Below, piece after piece: positions 10,030-17,972 of a stretch of DNA of 39,869 bases. Source of the stretch: Frankiaceae bacterium (lineage in GTDB: Bacteria; Actinomycetota; Actinomycetes; JAFAQI01); contig JAFAZI010000047.1 of the NCBI GenBank assembly GCA_019239875.1, positions 1-39,869 of the forward strand. The letters run 5' to 3'. The stretch's first letter is position 1. Each line of letters begins with the position of its first letter. Under the pieces are notes generated by a model. It saw only the letters and a program-made list of their open reading frames with translations, ran no database searches and was not told the DNA's origin. The position numbers were made by a program, and so were the translations under genes.

Positions 10030-11197
10030 GGTCGACGCGCGCCGCCCACGCCCTGAGGTGCATCGCGATCAGCAACAGGATCGACGCCGCCGCGACACCC
10101 CGCCACAGCGGTGGCAGGCGCAGGCCCGTCACGATGTCGTGGCGGATCGCCTGCGTCGTACTCCGCGGTTGCTCCTTGGTGGTCGTCTCGAGCTTCGGCT
10201 GCGGATAGCTGATCTTGCCGCCGGGCTTGCCGAGCACAAGGTCTTTGACCTTGGTCTGCAAGCCTGGCAGCGACGGCAAGTGAATCACCGGCAGCGCGCC
10301 CACGTGCAGGCCGGGCAGCTGATTCTTGGGCTGGCCTTTGGTGTCACCGCTTCCGCCCGCGGCGCCGCCATGGCCGGAGGGTCCGCCGTGATGCCCGCCC
10401 CTCCCGAGCGTGATGCCACTGCCGTCGTGACCGCCGCCACCACCGTGTGTGGGTGTCGGCGTGGGCGTAGGAGTGGGGGTCGGGCTGGGGTCCGCCTTGG
10501 GGAAGGTCGCGCTCGCGCTCGCGGAGCTTGGCCCGATGATGCCGCTGCTGCATGACGTGCCGCAGCGGACCGCGCGGACGGCAAACTGCATGGTCTTGCC
10601 AGCCGCATCGGAGCCGAGGTCGGTACTGCTCGAGCAGCTGCTGCCGCTGCACGCGCTGGTGCTCGGCGAGGCGACGACCGATCCGGCGGAGTTCGTGACC
10701 TGGTAGCCGATGATGTCCGGCTCGGGGTTCGCGGTCCACGCGAACGACGCCGTCGTCCCGGACGCGCTGACGCTGAAGCCGCCGGTGCGCGAGGGGGCGA
10801 TCAAGACGTTCAGGGTGGCCGTCTTCTCGACGCCGTGACTGTCCATCTTCACGAGGTACGTTCCGTTGCGCCGGGGCGACGCGAGCGAGGCGCCGACCGA
10901 GATGTCGCGGTTGCACGGGACGCTGTTGCTGGACTTGATGGTCTGAGTCACCGAGCTGGTCCCTGACGGACCCTGCAGGGTCAACGAAGCCGATCGCGAG
11001 GACAGCCCCGATTTGCAGTACGCCGCCGCGACGCCCGCCACCGACAGCGACTGCGCGCTGCGGATGGTCAGGCTCGAGGAGTTGTCGATCGTCACGGAGT
11101 CTGCTGCCGCAGCCGCCGGCGCGGCGAAGCCGAGAACTCCGACGCCGACCAGACCTGTCGTGGCAACGAACTGCCCGACACCACGGATGCGGTTCAC
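10022..11197 (-). CDS. Secreted, C-terminally anchored surface protein (Fn3-like, Pro-Thr repeat, Gly-rich stalk)
   Basis: 391 residues. An N-terminal signal peptide (VNRIRGVGQ, hydrophobic core, AAPAAAAA cleavage region) leads into a Ser/Thr-rich section, a fibronectin-III-like stretch (PEPDIIGYQVTNSAG onwards) with paired cysteines, a PTPTPTPT linker, a Gly/His-rich stalk, and a C-terminal membrane helix (GVAAASILLLIAMHL) with a basic tail. No LPXTG or LAXTG is present; the closest string before the helix is DIVTG. GTG 11197 is chosen because GAAGGAGG lies seven bases upstream and the start overlaps the sortase stop as GTGA, so the two are translationally coupled. Probably an exported wall- or membrane-associated protein; its binding partner is unknown. 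Confidence 0.75.
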   Translation of the reverse strand: MNRIRGVGQFVATTGLVGVGVLGFAAPAAAAADSVTIDNSSSLTIRSAQSLSVAGVAAAYCKSGLSSRSASLTLQGPSGTSSVTQTIKSSNSVPCNRDISVGASLASPRRNGTYLVKMDSHGVEKTATLNVLIAPSRTGGFSVSASGTTASFAWTANPEPDIIGYQVTNSAGSVVASPSTSACSGSSCSSSTDLGSDAAGKTMQFAVRAVRCGTSCSSGIIGPSSASASATFPKADPSPTPTPTPTPTPTHGGGGGHDGSGITLGRGGHHGGPSGHGGAAGGSGDTKGQPKNQLPGLHVGALPVIHLPSLPGLQTKVKDLVLGKPGGKISYPQPKLETTTKEQPRSTTQAIRHDIVTGLRLPPLWRGVAAASILLLIAMHLRAWAARVDLS

Positions 11198-11976
11198 GCT
11201 GGGACCTCCTTCGGGCACGACGGCCCCTTGCAGCTGATCATCTTCAGCCGCAGCACGATTCGTTGTGTCGCTAGCCCAGGCGGGTTGCAGCTGGTCAGCG
11301 TGAGCCAGTAACCGGTGCCGAGCTCACCGGCCGCGCTCACCACGCTCTGTTCGTTCGGATAGACGAAGAACGGGTTGTGCGCGCCGTCGTTCAAGGTCCC
11401 CGCGCCGGTCGGTTCGCCGATGACGTCGGCGCCCGGCACGACCTGGTAGACGCACTGGCCGATGGGCGTCGTCAGGGTGACGGTGTCACCGGGACGCATG
11501 TAGTCGAGGCGGCTGAACGGCCGGCCGTACGTCGTACGGTGCCCCGCGATGCCCACGTTGCCCTGCCCGCACGGGTACGGCGTGTGCTCGTAGTGCCCCG
11601 CTCCTGCCCGAAGGGCCGCAACGGTGGTGCCTTCGACCACGAGGACGTTGACGCTGACCCGCGAGTTGTCGATGACAAGGCGCGTGATGCCGTCGCCCAC
11701 CGCCACCCTGTGGTCCCGGTAGACGGTCTTGAATGCGGGCTGGCTGAACTTGCTCTCGATGACCACCTGCCGGTGCGCACCGAAGATGTCCGTCAAAGCC
11801 GGGAAGGCCAGCATCGCCAACGCCGCCACCACGAGCACGGAGACCACACCGGTGAGCGAGCGATAGCCACCCCTGCGACGCATCGACAGACCGACGAGCG
11901 ACCTCACCGAGCGGGGCGCTACCGTCGCGCGGCCAGGCAGGAACGACGGCTCAGGAGCCGGCCCTGTCGTAGCCAT
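11194..11976 (-). CDS. Sortase, class E-like
   Basis: 260 residues from ATG 11976, which has GGAGG eight bases upstream; a longer TTG start at 12015 lacks one. A proline-rich cytosolic N-terminus is followed by one membrane helix (about 41-61, GVVSVLVVAALAMLAFPAL) and an extracellular sortase domain. Catalytic residues: His146 in GHRTTY, Cys230 in TLTSCNP and Arg243 in IVLRL. The TLTSCNP context fits actinobacterial class E sortases, which attach proteins bearing LAXTG-type signals to the wall. Coupled to the downstream surface-protein gene. It lies 63 bp after the TadG-like gene and may be read with the pilus genes. Confidence 0.9.
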   Translation of the reverse strand: MATTGPAPEPSFLPGRATVAPRSVRSLVGLSMRRRGGYRSLTGVVSVLVVAALAMLAFPALTDIFGAHRQVVIESKFSQPAFKTVYRDHRVAVGDGITRLVIDNSRVSVNVLVVEGTTVAALRAGAGHYEHTPYPCGQGNVGIAGHRTTYGRPFSRLDYMRPGDTVTLTTPIGQCVYQVVPGADVIGEPTGAGTLNDGAHNPFFVYPNEQSVVSAAGELGTGYWLTLTSCNPPGLATQRIVLRLKMISCKGPSCPKEVPA

Positions 11977-12039
11977 GGGGATGCCCTCCGGGCGGGTGAG
12001 AACGGCGGTTGTCAACGCAACGAACGCCAGCAGTTCAGG

Positions 12040-12486
12040 TTACGACGCAGGGTTCGTTCTGCTTCCTTTGTCTGTTTCGGGCGTGTCCGCGTCCCGCTGA
12101 AGTGATTTCGCCCATCCTGGGCGCCTCACCACGCTCAGTTCGCTGGCCGGTCCGGCCCGCGCCCGGCCGTTGGCAACGCCGAACCGGCGGAGCACGCCTG
12201 GCAGCGTCACCACGACACGTACGACGGCGTCAGCGCCCGAGACCTCACAGTCGGTGAGCCGGGCGGAGTTGGCACGAGCGAGCTCGGCACCGGCGGCGCA
12301 CGCGGCCACTGGGCCGTCGAGCACCGACATCGCGACGCGCAGCGCGGCCGAGTCGGCAGCCGCCGTGGCTCGATGTCGCGCGACGGTCGCCATGCCCACG
12401 CCTATGGCCGCAGCCGATGCGGCGACCACGACCGCCATGGCGAGCAGCACCCACACAGTTGCGGAACCGCGATCGCGGCTCACCAT
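12040..12486 (-). CDS. TadG-like/TadE-like minor pilus protein
   Basis: 148 residues: MVSRDRGSAT, then one hydrophobic helix (VWVLLAMAVVVAASAAAIGV, 11-30), then a small periplasmic-type domain. It matches the Rv3654c-type protein that ends the helicase/secretion Tad cluster. Unlike its two upstream neighbours it has no Glu at +5 after the glycine (GSATVW), so prepilin-type processing is doubtful. The gene overlaps the TadE stop; GTG 12483 (GTGA overlap) is an equally good start, giving one residue fewer. Confidence 0.75.
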   Translation of the reverse strand: MVSRDRGSATVWVLLAMAVVVAASAAAIGVGMATVARHRATAAADSAALRVAMSVLDGPVAACAAGAELARANSARLTDCEVSGADAVVRVVVTLPGVLRRFGVANGRARAGPASELSVVRRPGWAKSLQRDADTPETDKGSRTNPAS

Positions 12487-12878
12487 CTCGACGGTTCGGA
12501 TGGCTCTAGTGGGTCGATGACCTGTGCCGTGATCCCGATGCCCGGCAGGATCGCCAGCGGGTGGACTGTCACATGGACGGCAGCGGTGACGTTCTGGCCG
12601 GCGACGGTGAGCCTGACGGTCGCGCCCGGCAGGTTCGAGCTCACCATCGGGATCACCGTGCTCGCGGATTCCCCCCGAGCGGCCAGTCGCGCGGCGGCTG
12701 CGGCCGCATCCGCGCAGCGCAGCTGCGTCCAGACGACTGCAACCCCGCTCACCGCAGCGAGGATCACGAGCACCAGGGCCGGCAGCGCGACTGCCAGCTC
12801 CGCGGTCACCATCCCCGCCTGGCGACCGACGGCTGGCCGCCCGGCCGAGACCGGCCTGGCTCGGCCGGGCGGGCACAT
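12480..12878 (-). CDS. TadE-like pseudopilin
   Basis: 132 residues from ATG 12878, which overlaps the prepilin stop as TGATG; longer readings into the flp gene are rejected. The N-terminus has the prepilin form G/XXXXE: Gly22 then MVTAE with Glu27 at +5, followed by the hydrophobic helix LAVALPALVLVILAAVSGV. TadE-family proteins are pseudopilins processed by the same peptidase as Flp and are needed for pilus assembly. Equivalent in position to Rv3655c. Part of the run of overlapping pilus genes. Confidence 0.82.
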   Translation of the reverse strand: MCPPGRARPVSAGRPAVGRQAGMVTAELAVALPALVLVILAAVSGVAVVWTQLRCADAAAAAARLAARGESASTVIPMVSSNLPGATVRLTVAGQNVTAAVHVTVHPLAILPGIGITAQVIDPLEPSEPSRW

Positions 12879-13081
12879 CACAGGACCACGTGCAGAGCCC
12901 GGGAAATCAGGCCCTCGAGAAGGTTGGTCGCGAATCCGCTCGTCAGAATCCGATAGAGAAGTGCCCCGAAGCCACATGCGGCCACCGTCCCGACGGCGTA
13001 CTCCGCCGTCGTCATCCCGTCGTCGTTACGGCACGCGACTACCCACTCCGCCTGCCGGATCGCTGCCCAGAGTCGACGCAT
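12878..13081 (-). CDS. Flp-type prepilin (DUF4244 family)
   Basis: A 67-residue pilin subunit. The leader has 22 residues, then a Tad-type processing site G/MTTAEY (Gly22; Glu27 at +5; Tyr28), then a hydrophobic helix (AVGTVAACGFGALLYRIL) that would pack into the filament core. ATG 13081 has a strong AGGAGG eight bases upstream, in keeping with a highly translated subunit, whereas other genes of the cluster rely on overlap. The 151 bp between this start and the tadC stop may hold its own promoter. Matches Rv3656c in position and size. Confidence 0.88.
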   Translation of the reverse strand: MRRLWAAIRQAEWVVACRNDDGMTTAEYAVGTVAACGFGALLYRILTSGFATNLLEGLISRALHVVL

Positions 13082-13232
13082 CGCCTCTCCCTCCTGATCG
13101 CCGGCAACCGGCCGGTCTCGGTTCGCGGCGGCGCCGCGACCTGTCGAGGATTTGCTGCCGACCGACGGAATCGGCGGGACTTCAGGGCCGCTGTGCACGA
13201 ACGCGGTCGGCGGCTTGGTTGTGGAGGCCAGG

Positions 13233-13829
13233 TCAGTGGGACAACGCGGGAACGAGCCCGATCACCACGGGCACGACCGCGACCAGGACGAACGCAGGGA
13301 GGAAGCAGACGCCGAGCGGGATCACGAGCCACACGGAGGAACGGCGGACCCGCCGCTGCAGTGCCGCACGGCGCCGAGCCCGGATCCGGCTTGCCGTACG
13401 CCGCAGATCAGCGGCCAGGGCCGCTCCAGACATCGCCGTCCGCATCGCCGACCGGGCAACGCCCGCGAGCACGGGCTCGTCGCGCCATTCCTGCCAGGCG
13501 TCGTCGGGCGGAACGCCCGCTCGCAACGCGGCTGCGGTCGATCGGCAGCGAACGGCGATCGGCTCGGGCGCCACGCTCGCCGCCACGTCCAGGGCGTCGG
13601 ACACGGCGATGCCAGCCGTCAGGCAGCCGGCGACGAGGTCGAGGACGACGGGCACGTCGGCGATCGGCACCCGAGCGCGGCGCGATCGACGGATCGAGCC
13701 GGCCAGCCGGTGGCGCGAGACCGGCGGCACGGCAGTGACCCGCAGGGCGGAAAGCCGATCCCGTCCGCTGGCCGGCGCACGGCCGACCAGCACCAGCAAT
13801 GCGACGGCAGCGGCCGCGAGCGCGATCAT
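13233..13829 (-). CDS. tadC: TadC-like type II secretion F domain membrane protein
   Basis: 198 residues. An N-terminal hydrophobic segment follows MIALAAAAVALLVLVG, then a cytosolic type II secretion system F-like domain (VPVVLDLVAGCLTAGIAVSD, with Gly-containing helix turns), and a C-terminal membrane pair (WLVIPLGVCFLPAFVLVAV). With TadB it forms the inner-membrane platform of the pilus machine. ATG 13829 overlaps the tadB stop as ATGA. Shorter than proteobacterial TadC, as usual in actinobacteria. Confidence 0.85.
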   Translation of the reverse strand: MIALAAAAVALLVLVGRAPASGRDRLSALRVTAVPPVSRHRLAGSIRRSRRARVPIADVPVVLDLVAGCLTAGIAVSDALDVAASVAPEPIAVRCRSTAAALRAGVPPDDAWQEWRDEPVLAGVARSAMRTAMSGAALAADLRRTASRIRARRRAALQRRVRRSSVWLVIPLGVCFLPAFVLVAVVPVVIGLVPALSH

Positions 13830-14608
13830 TCGCGTAGTGCGAAGCGAGCAAGCAGTCGGGTGAGGGCCACGCCGCCGCACTCGAATCCAGCGGCGACCGC
13901 CAGCAGCGCCCAGCCGACTGGTCGATGCAGCAGAAGGGCGAGCGGGTGCGCGCCGATCGCCTCACCGATCAGCAACCCGAAAGCTGGAAGCCCGGCAAGC
14001 AGCAGCATGGTCGCGCGTGGCGCCGCGAGCGCGGCCTGGAGCTCGGCACGCAGCTCGTCCTCCTCCTCGACCGCGACCGCGACGCGATCGAGAACATCGG
14101 CGACCCGCCCGCCCGCGGCATCCGCCACCGACCAAGCGGCCGCCGCCCAGCGCAGGCGTTCGGCGCCTGGCTGCTCAGCACCGCAGCGAAGCACGGCGCA
14201 CGCATCCTGACCACAGCGTCCGGCCGCCGCTGCCGCAGCGACAGTCGAGCCCAGCGGGCCGGCGCCGACCGCAACGGCATCGAGGGCTTCCACCGGCGAG
14301 CGGCCCGCCCGCAACTCGCCCGCGAGTGCGGAGGTGAGCTCGACCACGGCGGACGCCCGGCGATCGCGTTCGCGGGTCGCGCGGCGGGCGTTCACCATAT
14401 GGCGAACCACCACGCCCCCAGTGACGATCGCGCCGGTAGCCACGAGCGGCAGCCGGAGGGCAACGAGCGCGGTGCCGAGGACAGCGGCGGCGGCAAGTCG
14501 GGACGACCGCGACGACCGGCCAACGTCCAGGACCCGAGCGCGTGGCGGCGGGTGGCCCAGCGCGAGGACGAGAGCCGCCGCGAACAGGGCGGCGAACCAG
14601 CGACTCAC
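13826..14608 (-). CDS. tadB: TadB-like type II secretion F domain membrane protein
   Basis: 260 residues. Two N-terminal hydrophobic segments (3-18 and about 38-70), a cytosolic domain with the type II secretion F features ELTSALAGELRAGRSPVEAL and WSVADAAGGRVADVLDRV, and two C-terminal membrane segments (MLLLAGLPAFGLLIGEAIGA and VGWALLAVAAGF). Platform partner of TadC. GTG 14608 overlaps the tadA stop as GTGA. Confidence 0.87.
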   Translation of the reverse strand: MSRWFAALFAAALVLALGHPPPRARVLDVGRSSRSSRLAAAAVLGTALVALRLPLVATGAIVTGGVVVRHMVNARRATRERDRRASAVVELTSALAGELRAGRSPVEALDAVAVGAGPLGSTVAAAAAAGRCGQDACAVLRCGAEQPGAERLRWAAAAWSVADAAGGRVADVLDRVAVAVEEEDELRAELQAALAAPRATMLLLAGLPAFGLLIGEAIGAHPLALLLHRPVGWALLAVAAGFECGGVALTRLLARFALRE

Positions 14609-15759
14609 GCTTCACCCGCAAGCCGAGTCTCCAGTGCCGGTGCGCCCTGGCGCGCAACAACGTCAGTCGGCGTGAACTCGTAGGCGGGCACGACCTGAAC
14701 GTCGCCGGTGCGGTCGATCGCTAGGACGCCGATACCAGCGATCCGCCGACCGCTGGGCTCCCGGACCACGTGCACCACCGCGTCCACGGCCGCGCCGAGC
14801 AGGCTGTGAGCCGCCGAACGCGGTACGCCTGCCCGCGCACACAGTGCCTCGATGCGAGCCGGAAGGTGCTCCGCGCGGTTGGCGTGGATCGTGCCGCATC
14901 CACCTGCGTGGCCGGTGTTCAGCGCGCTCAGCAGATCCATGACCTCCTCGCCACGCACCTCACCGACGACCAGCCGGTCCGGTCGCATCCGGAGCGCCTG
15001 GCGGACCAGGACCTCGAGGGGCACGGCGCCGACACCCTCCGCGTTCGCGCTTCGCCCCTCGAGGCGTACGACGTGCGGGTGATCGGGCCGCAGTTCCGCT
15101 GCGTCCTCCACGAGCACGATGCGCTCGGTGTCAGCGACGAGCGACAGCAGGGTCGAGAGCACCGTCGTCTTGCCGCTTCCGGTTCCGCCGGTCACCAGGA
15201 AGGCGAGACGCGCCGCGACGAGGCGCCGCACCAGATCGGCACCGCCCGGCGGCAGTGACCGCAGGGCAACGAGGTCCGCGACCGAGAACGTCCGCCGGGG
15301 CGGGATTCGCAGCGACAGGCAGGTGCCTTGCGGCGAAAGCGGCGGCAGGACGGCGTGAATGCGAGTGCCGTCCTGAAGCCGGGCGTCGGCGTACGGGGCG
15401 GCCGAGTCGAGCCGCCGGCCGCCGGCCGCAACGAGCCGGACCGCCAGCCGACGTAGTTCGGCTTCGGTCGTGATGCTGATGGCAGACAGCTGCGCGCCGA
15501 GTCCGCGATCCACCCAGACCGCGCCCGGACCGTTGACCAGGACGTCGGTGACGGCCGGGTCGTCGAGCAGTGGTCCGAGCGGACCGGCGTCGCCCGCCGC
15601 GCTGTTGAGCGCGGCGGCGACCTCGATCGCGGTCGCGGTCCCGACCGTGGGCGCGATGTCCCGGATCGCGGTCGCGACCGCTGCGGGATCGAGCGAGCCC
15701 GCCAGCCGACGGCGGACCCGCTCGACGAGGGCCTCGTGACTGGTCGGTTGAAGTGTCAC
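14605..15759 (-). CDS. tadA: TadA/CpaF-type pilus assembly ATPase
   Basis: 384 residues; hexameric cytosolic ATPase that powers Tad pilus assembly. Walker A is GGTGSGKTT (191-199, Lys197), Walker B LVVGE (263-267), and the His box CGTIHAN (288-294). The N-terminal domain carries DVLVNGPGAVWVDR, typical of CpaF. Length matches the actinobacterial helicase/secretion neighbourhood ATPase. GTG 15759 overlaps the cpaE stop as GTGA, so ATPase and localisation factor are coupled. Confidence 0.95.
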   Translation of the reverse strand: MTLQPTSHEALVERVRRRLAGSLDPAAVATAIRDIAPTVGTATAIEVAAALNSAAGDAGPLGPLLDDPAVTDVLVNGPGAVWVDRGLGAQLSAISITTEAELRRLAVRLVAAGGRRLDSAAPYADARLQDGTRIHAVLPPLSPQGTCLSLRIPPRRTFSVADLVALRSLPPGGADLVRRLVAARLAFLVTGGTGSGKTTVLSTLLSLVADTERIVLVEDAAELRPDHPHVVRLEGRSANAEGVGAVPLEVLVRQALRMRPDRLVVGEVRGEEVMDLLSALNTGHAGGCGTIHANRAEHLPARIEALCARAGVPRSAAHSLLGAAVDAVVHVVREPSGRRIAGIGVLAIDRTGDVQVVPAYEFTPTDVVARQGAPALETRLAGEA

Positions 15760-16811
15760 GCCGCACGCACCTCCGGTCCGAGCACACGGAGAACCTCCCG
15801 GCAGGCCTCCGCGAGCGAGCCCCGGGTCCGGCGCAACGGCGGCGCGCCTCGGTCAGCTGCTGACGCGACCGCGGCCTCCGAACGCAGCGTGGTGAGGACC
15901 CGCACCCCGGTCGCCGCCTCGACGTCGCCGGCGTCGAGCCGCCCGCCAGCCGGGTCCCGCACAACGAGTTGCGCGGCACTTGCGCAGCCCGCGGCGGCAA
16001 CGGTCGCTGAGGCGGCCAGGACGGACCGAACGGTGGCGGGCACCACCACCACGATCGCGTCACAGGCGCCGAAGAGCACGTCGCCGGCATCGTCACGCGC
16101 CCGAGGTAGGTCCACCACCACCCGCCGACACCCCCGGACGGCAGCACCGAGGACCGCCGCCGTCGCCTCCGCCGGGATGCGCACGGTCGGGTCGCGGCCA
16201 CATGACAGCAGGGCACAGCCGCCGATGTTCAGCACGGTGTCCAGCAACGCCTCGGGTGAGAGTCGACCGCGGGTTTCGGCGAAGTCCGGCCACCGCATCC
16301 CCGCCGCGCGCTCGGCGCCCACGAGGGCGTCGAGGCCGCCGCCGATCGGATCGCCGTCAATCAGGAGCGTGGGATCTGACCTCGAACTGAGCAGGGCGAG
16401 CGCGCACGCGAAGGTCGACGCTCCGGCCCCGCCACATCCCCCGAGGATGCCGATCACTGAAGCCTGATGGTCCGGTTCGGCCGTCTCGGCGAGCAGATCG
16501 AGCAGCTCGCGGTCAGCCGCCGGTAGCACCAGGAGCTGCACCGCACCGAGCGCGACCGTCGCCCGCCAGAGGCTGTCGTCAGCGTCAGCGAGGCCAGCGA
16601 CGACGAGCGCCGGATGCCGGGGCAGCCCGGCAGCCGCGGCACGCTCCGCGAGGTCGGCACCGACGACGAGGGTGGTGGCCCGGCGCCAGGCGGCACGCAT
16701 CCCAACGCTCGCGTTGACGACCTCCAGGTCGACCCCCGCGAGCGCGGCAACCCGCCGTACCGCTGTTTGTAGGCCCGGATCGGCGGTCATCAGGACGACG
16801 CTGGTCGGCAT
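15756..16811 (-). CDS. CpaE/TadZ-like (Ssd-type) MinD-family protein with degenerate P-loop
   Basis: 351 residues: an N-terminal receiver-like domain (to about 110) and a MinD/ParA-like domain. The deviant Walker A reads GGCGGAGAST (124-133): both the signature lysine (Cys126) and the P-loop lysine (Ala131) are absent, as in many CpaE proteins, so ATP hydrolysis is doubtful and a scaffold or localisation role is more likely. Matches Rv3660c (Ssd, linked to septum regulation). First gene of the pilus operon; ATG 16811 has only a weak ribosome site. Confidence 0.85.
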   Translation of the reverse strand: MPTSVVLMTADPGLQTAVRRVAALAGVDLEVVNASVGMRAAWRRATTLVVGADLAERAAAAGLPRHPALVVAGLADADDSLWRATVALGAVQLLVLPAADRELLDLLAETAEPDHQASVIGILGGCGGAGASTFACALALLSSRSDPTLLIDGDPIGGGLDALVGAERAAGMRWPDFAETRGRLSPEALLDTVLNIGGCALLSCGRDPTVRIPAEATAAVLGAAVRGCRRVVVDLPRARDDAGDVLFGACDAIVVVVPATVRSVLAASATVAAAGCASAAQLVVRDPAGGRLDAGDVEAATGVRVLTTLRSEAAVASAADRGAPPLRRTRGSLAEACREVLRVLGPEVRAA

Positions 16812-17119
16812 GACTCGACTCTGCGACCGCGCGTCGTCCGACGCCGCTGATCGCCGAACCGTTGTGGACGCGGCGGGCGGGATGCGGACCTGTGCGCAAG
16901 ACCATGCAAACCCGGGACGTGGGAAGGCCCCCGCTGGGGGGGATAGCGGGGGCCTTCACGGGGTCCGACTCCGGGGGGGGTTGAGCCGGACCGGTCTACG
17001 GGGTGTTTGAACCGCTGACATCGCCACGATCCCCAGCCGGGGAGAACTCAAACCTGGAACCCGAAAAGTTTTTTCTGAGCCGGCTGATCCGTGCGTCGAG
17101 GCGCAATATTCTGATCCAC
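16812..17119. other. 308-bp divergent intergenic region (cpaE / HAD phosphatase)
   Basis: No convincing open reading frame. It contains a perfect hairpin at 16923-16957 (listed separately), a run of eight G at 16973-16980, and a weaker nested repeat: gtttga (17005-17010) with tcaaac (17048-17053) enclosing cccc/gggg at 17031-17042. TATTCT at 17107-17112 lies seven bases before the HAD start and would give a leaderless message. I see no known riboswitch fold. Confidence 0.6.
16923..16957. terminator. Strong hairpin between two divergent genes
   Basis: gaaggcccccgct (16923-16935) pairs perfectly over 13 bp with 16945-16957; the loop is 9 nt and G-rich. It looks like a classic GC-rich actinomycete terminator, yet both flanking genes point away from it. 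It would therefore end a short unannotated transcript, act as a 5'-leader attenuator, or insulate the two promoters. Confidence 0.6.
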
Positions 17120-17917
17120 ATGTCCGATTCCGCGGCATTCTTCGACCTCGACAAGACGATCATCGCGACGTCGAGCACGCTCGCGCTGGGCAGATCGTTC
17201 TACGCCGCCGGGCTGATCAGCCGGCGCGACGTCGTCAAGGGCGCCTACGCGAAGTTCGTGTACCACCTCGGCGGCGCGGACGAGACGCGGATGGACCGCA
17301 TGCGCGACGATCTGGCCCGGACGGTGACCGGCTGGGAGGAGTCCAAGGTCCGCGCCATCATCGAGGCAACGTTGTTCGAGCTGATCGATCCGCTCGTGTA
17401 TGACGAAGCCGCCACGCTGATCGAGGAGCACCACGCTGCGGGCCGGGACGTCGTCATCGTCTCCAGCAGCGGCGATGAGGTGGTCAAGCCGGTCGGTGTG
17501 ATGCTCGGCGCTGACCATGCCGTGGCGACCCGAATGGTCGTCGAGGACGGGGTGTACACCGGCGATCTCGACTTCTACGCCTTCGGGGCCTTCAAGGCCG
17601 AAGCGATGCGGTCGCTCGCCGCGGAGCACGGTTGGGATCTTGCTGCCTGCTACGCATACAGCGACTCGGCCACCGATGTACCGATGTTGGAAGCCGTCGG
17701 CCATCCCTTCGCGGTGAACCCGGACCGTGCGCTCAGGCGAGAAGCCACGAAGCGCGAGTGGCCGATCTTGGAGTTCAAGCATCCGGTGCCGCTCCGCTCC
17801 CGGTTTCCGCGGATCCCCACGCCGAGCAAGCCGCTGACGGTCGGGATCGCAGGCGCTGCTGTGGTCGCCGCCGCGGGCTGGCAGGCGGCGCGAGTGCGAG
17901 GCCGCCGAGCCGGGTAG
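17120..17917 (+). CDS. HAD-IB family phosphatase (SerB-like), with possible C-terminal membrane helix
   Basis: 265 residues. HAD motif I is FFDLDKT with nucleophile Asp9 and Asp11; motif II lies in VIVSSSGDEVV; motif IV is YSDSATDVPML. The helical cap inserted after motif I is typical of subfamily IB (SerB, Rv3661-like). The substrate is not determined. The C-terminus (LTVGIAGAAVVAAAGWQAA) is hydrophobic and ends in a basic tail, suggesting membrane attachment. ATG 17120 gives the usual N-terminus; the frame stays open to 17003, but that segment is not protein-like. Divergent from the pilus operon, as in mycobacteria. Confidence 0.88.
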   Translation: MSDSAAFFDLDKTIIATSSTLALGRSFYAAGLISRRDVVKGAYAKFVYHLGGADETRMDRMRDDLARTVTGWEESKVRAIIEATLFELIDPLVYDEAATLIEEHHAAGRDVVIVSSSGDEVVKPVGVMLGADHAVATRMVVEDGVYTGDLDFYAFGAFKAEAMRSLAAEHGWDLAACYAYSDSATDVPMLEAVGHPFAVNPDRALRREATKREWPILEFKHPVPLRSRFPRIPTPSKPLTVGIAGAAVVAAAGWQAARVRGRRAG

Positions 17918-17972
17918 GTTCCGATCGAGGACCGCGTCGCACCCGCGAACGGACCGGACCCAGGAGGCGAAC

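Noticed and set aside
12373-14210. Two long plus-strand frames opposite the Tad genes
   Set aside because: Arg/Ser/Ala-rich without motifs; the minus-strand pilus genes overlap by 4 bases throughout and carry family motifs.
16973-16980. G-quadruplex at the G8 run
   Set aside because: A single G run is not enough for an intramolecular quadruplex, and the neighbouring G tracts are better explained by the hairpin.
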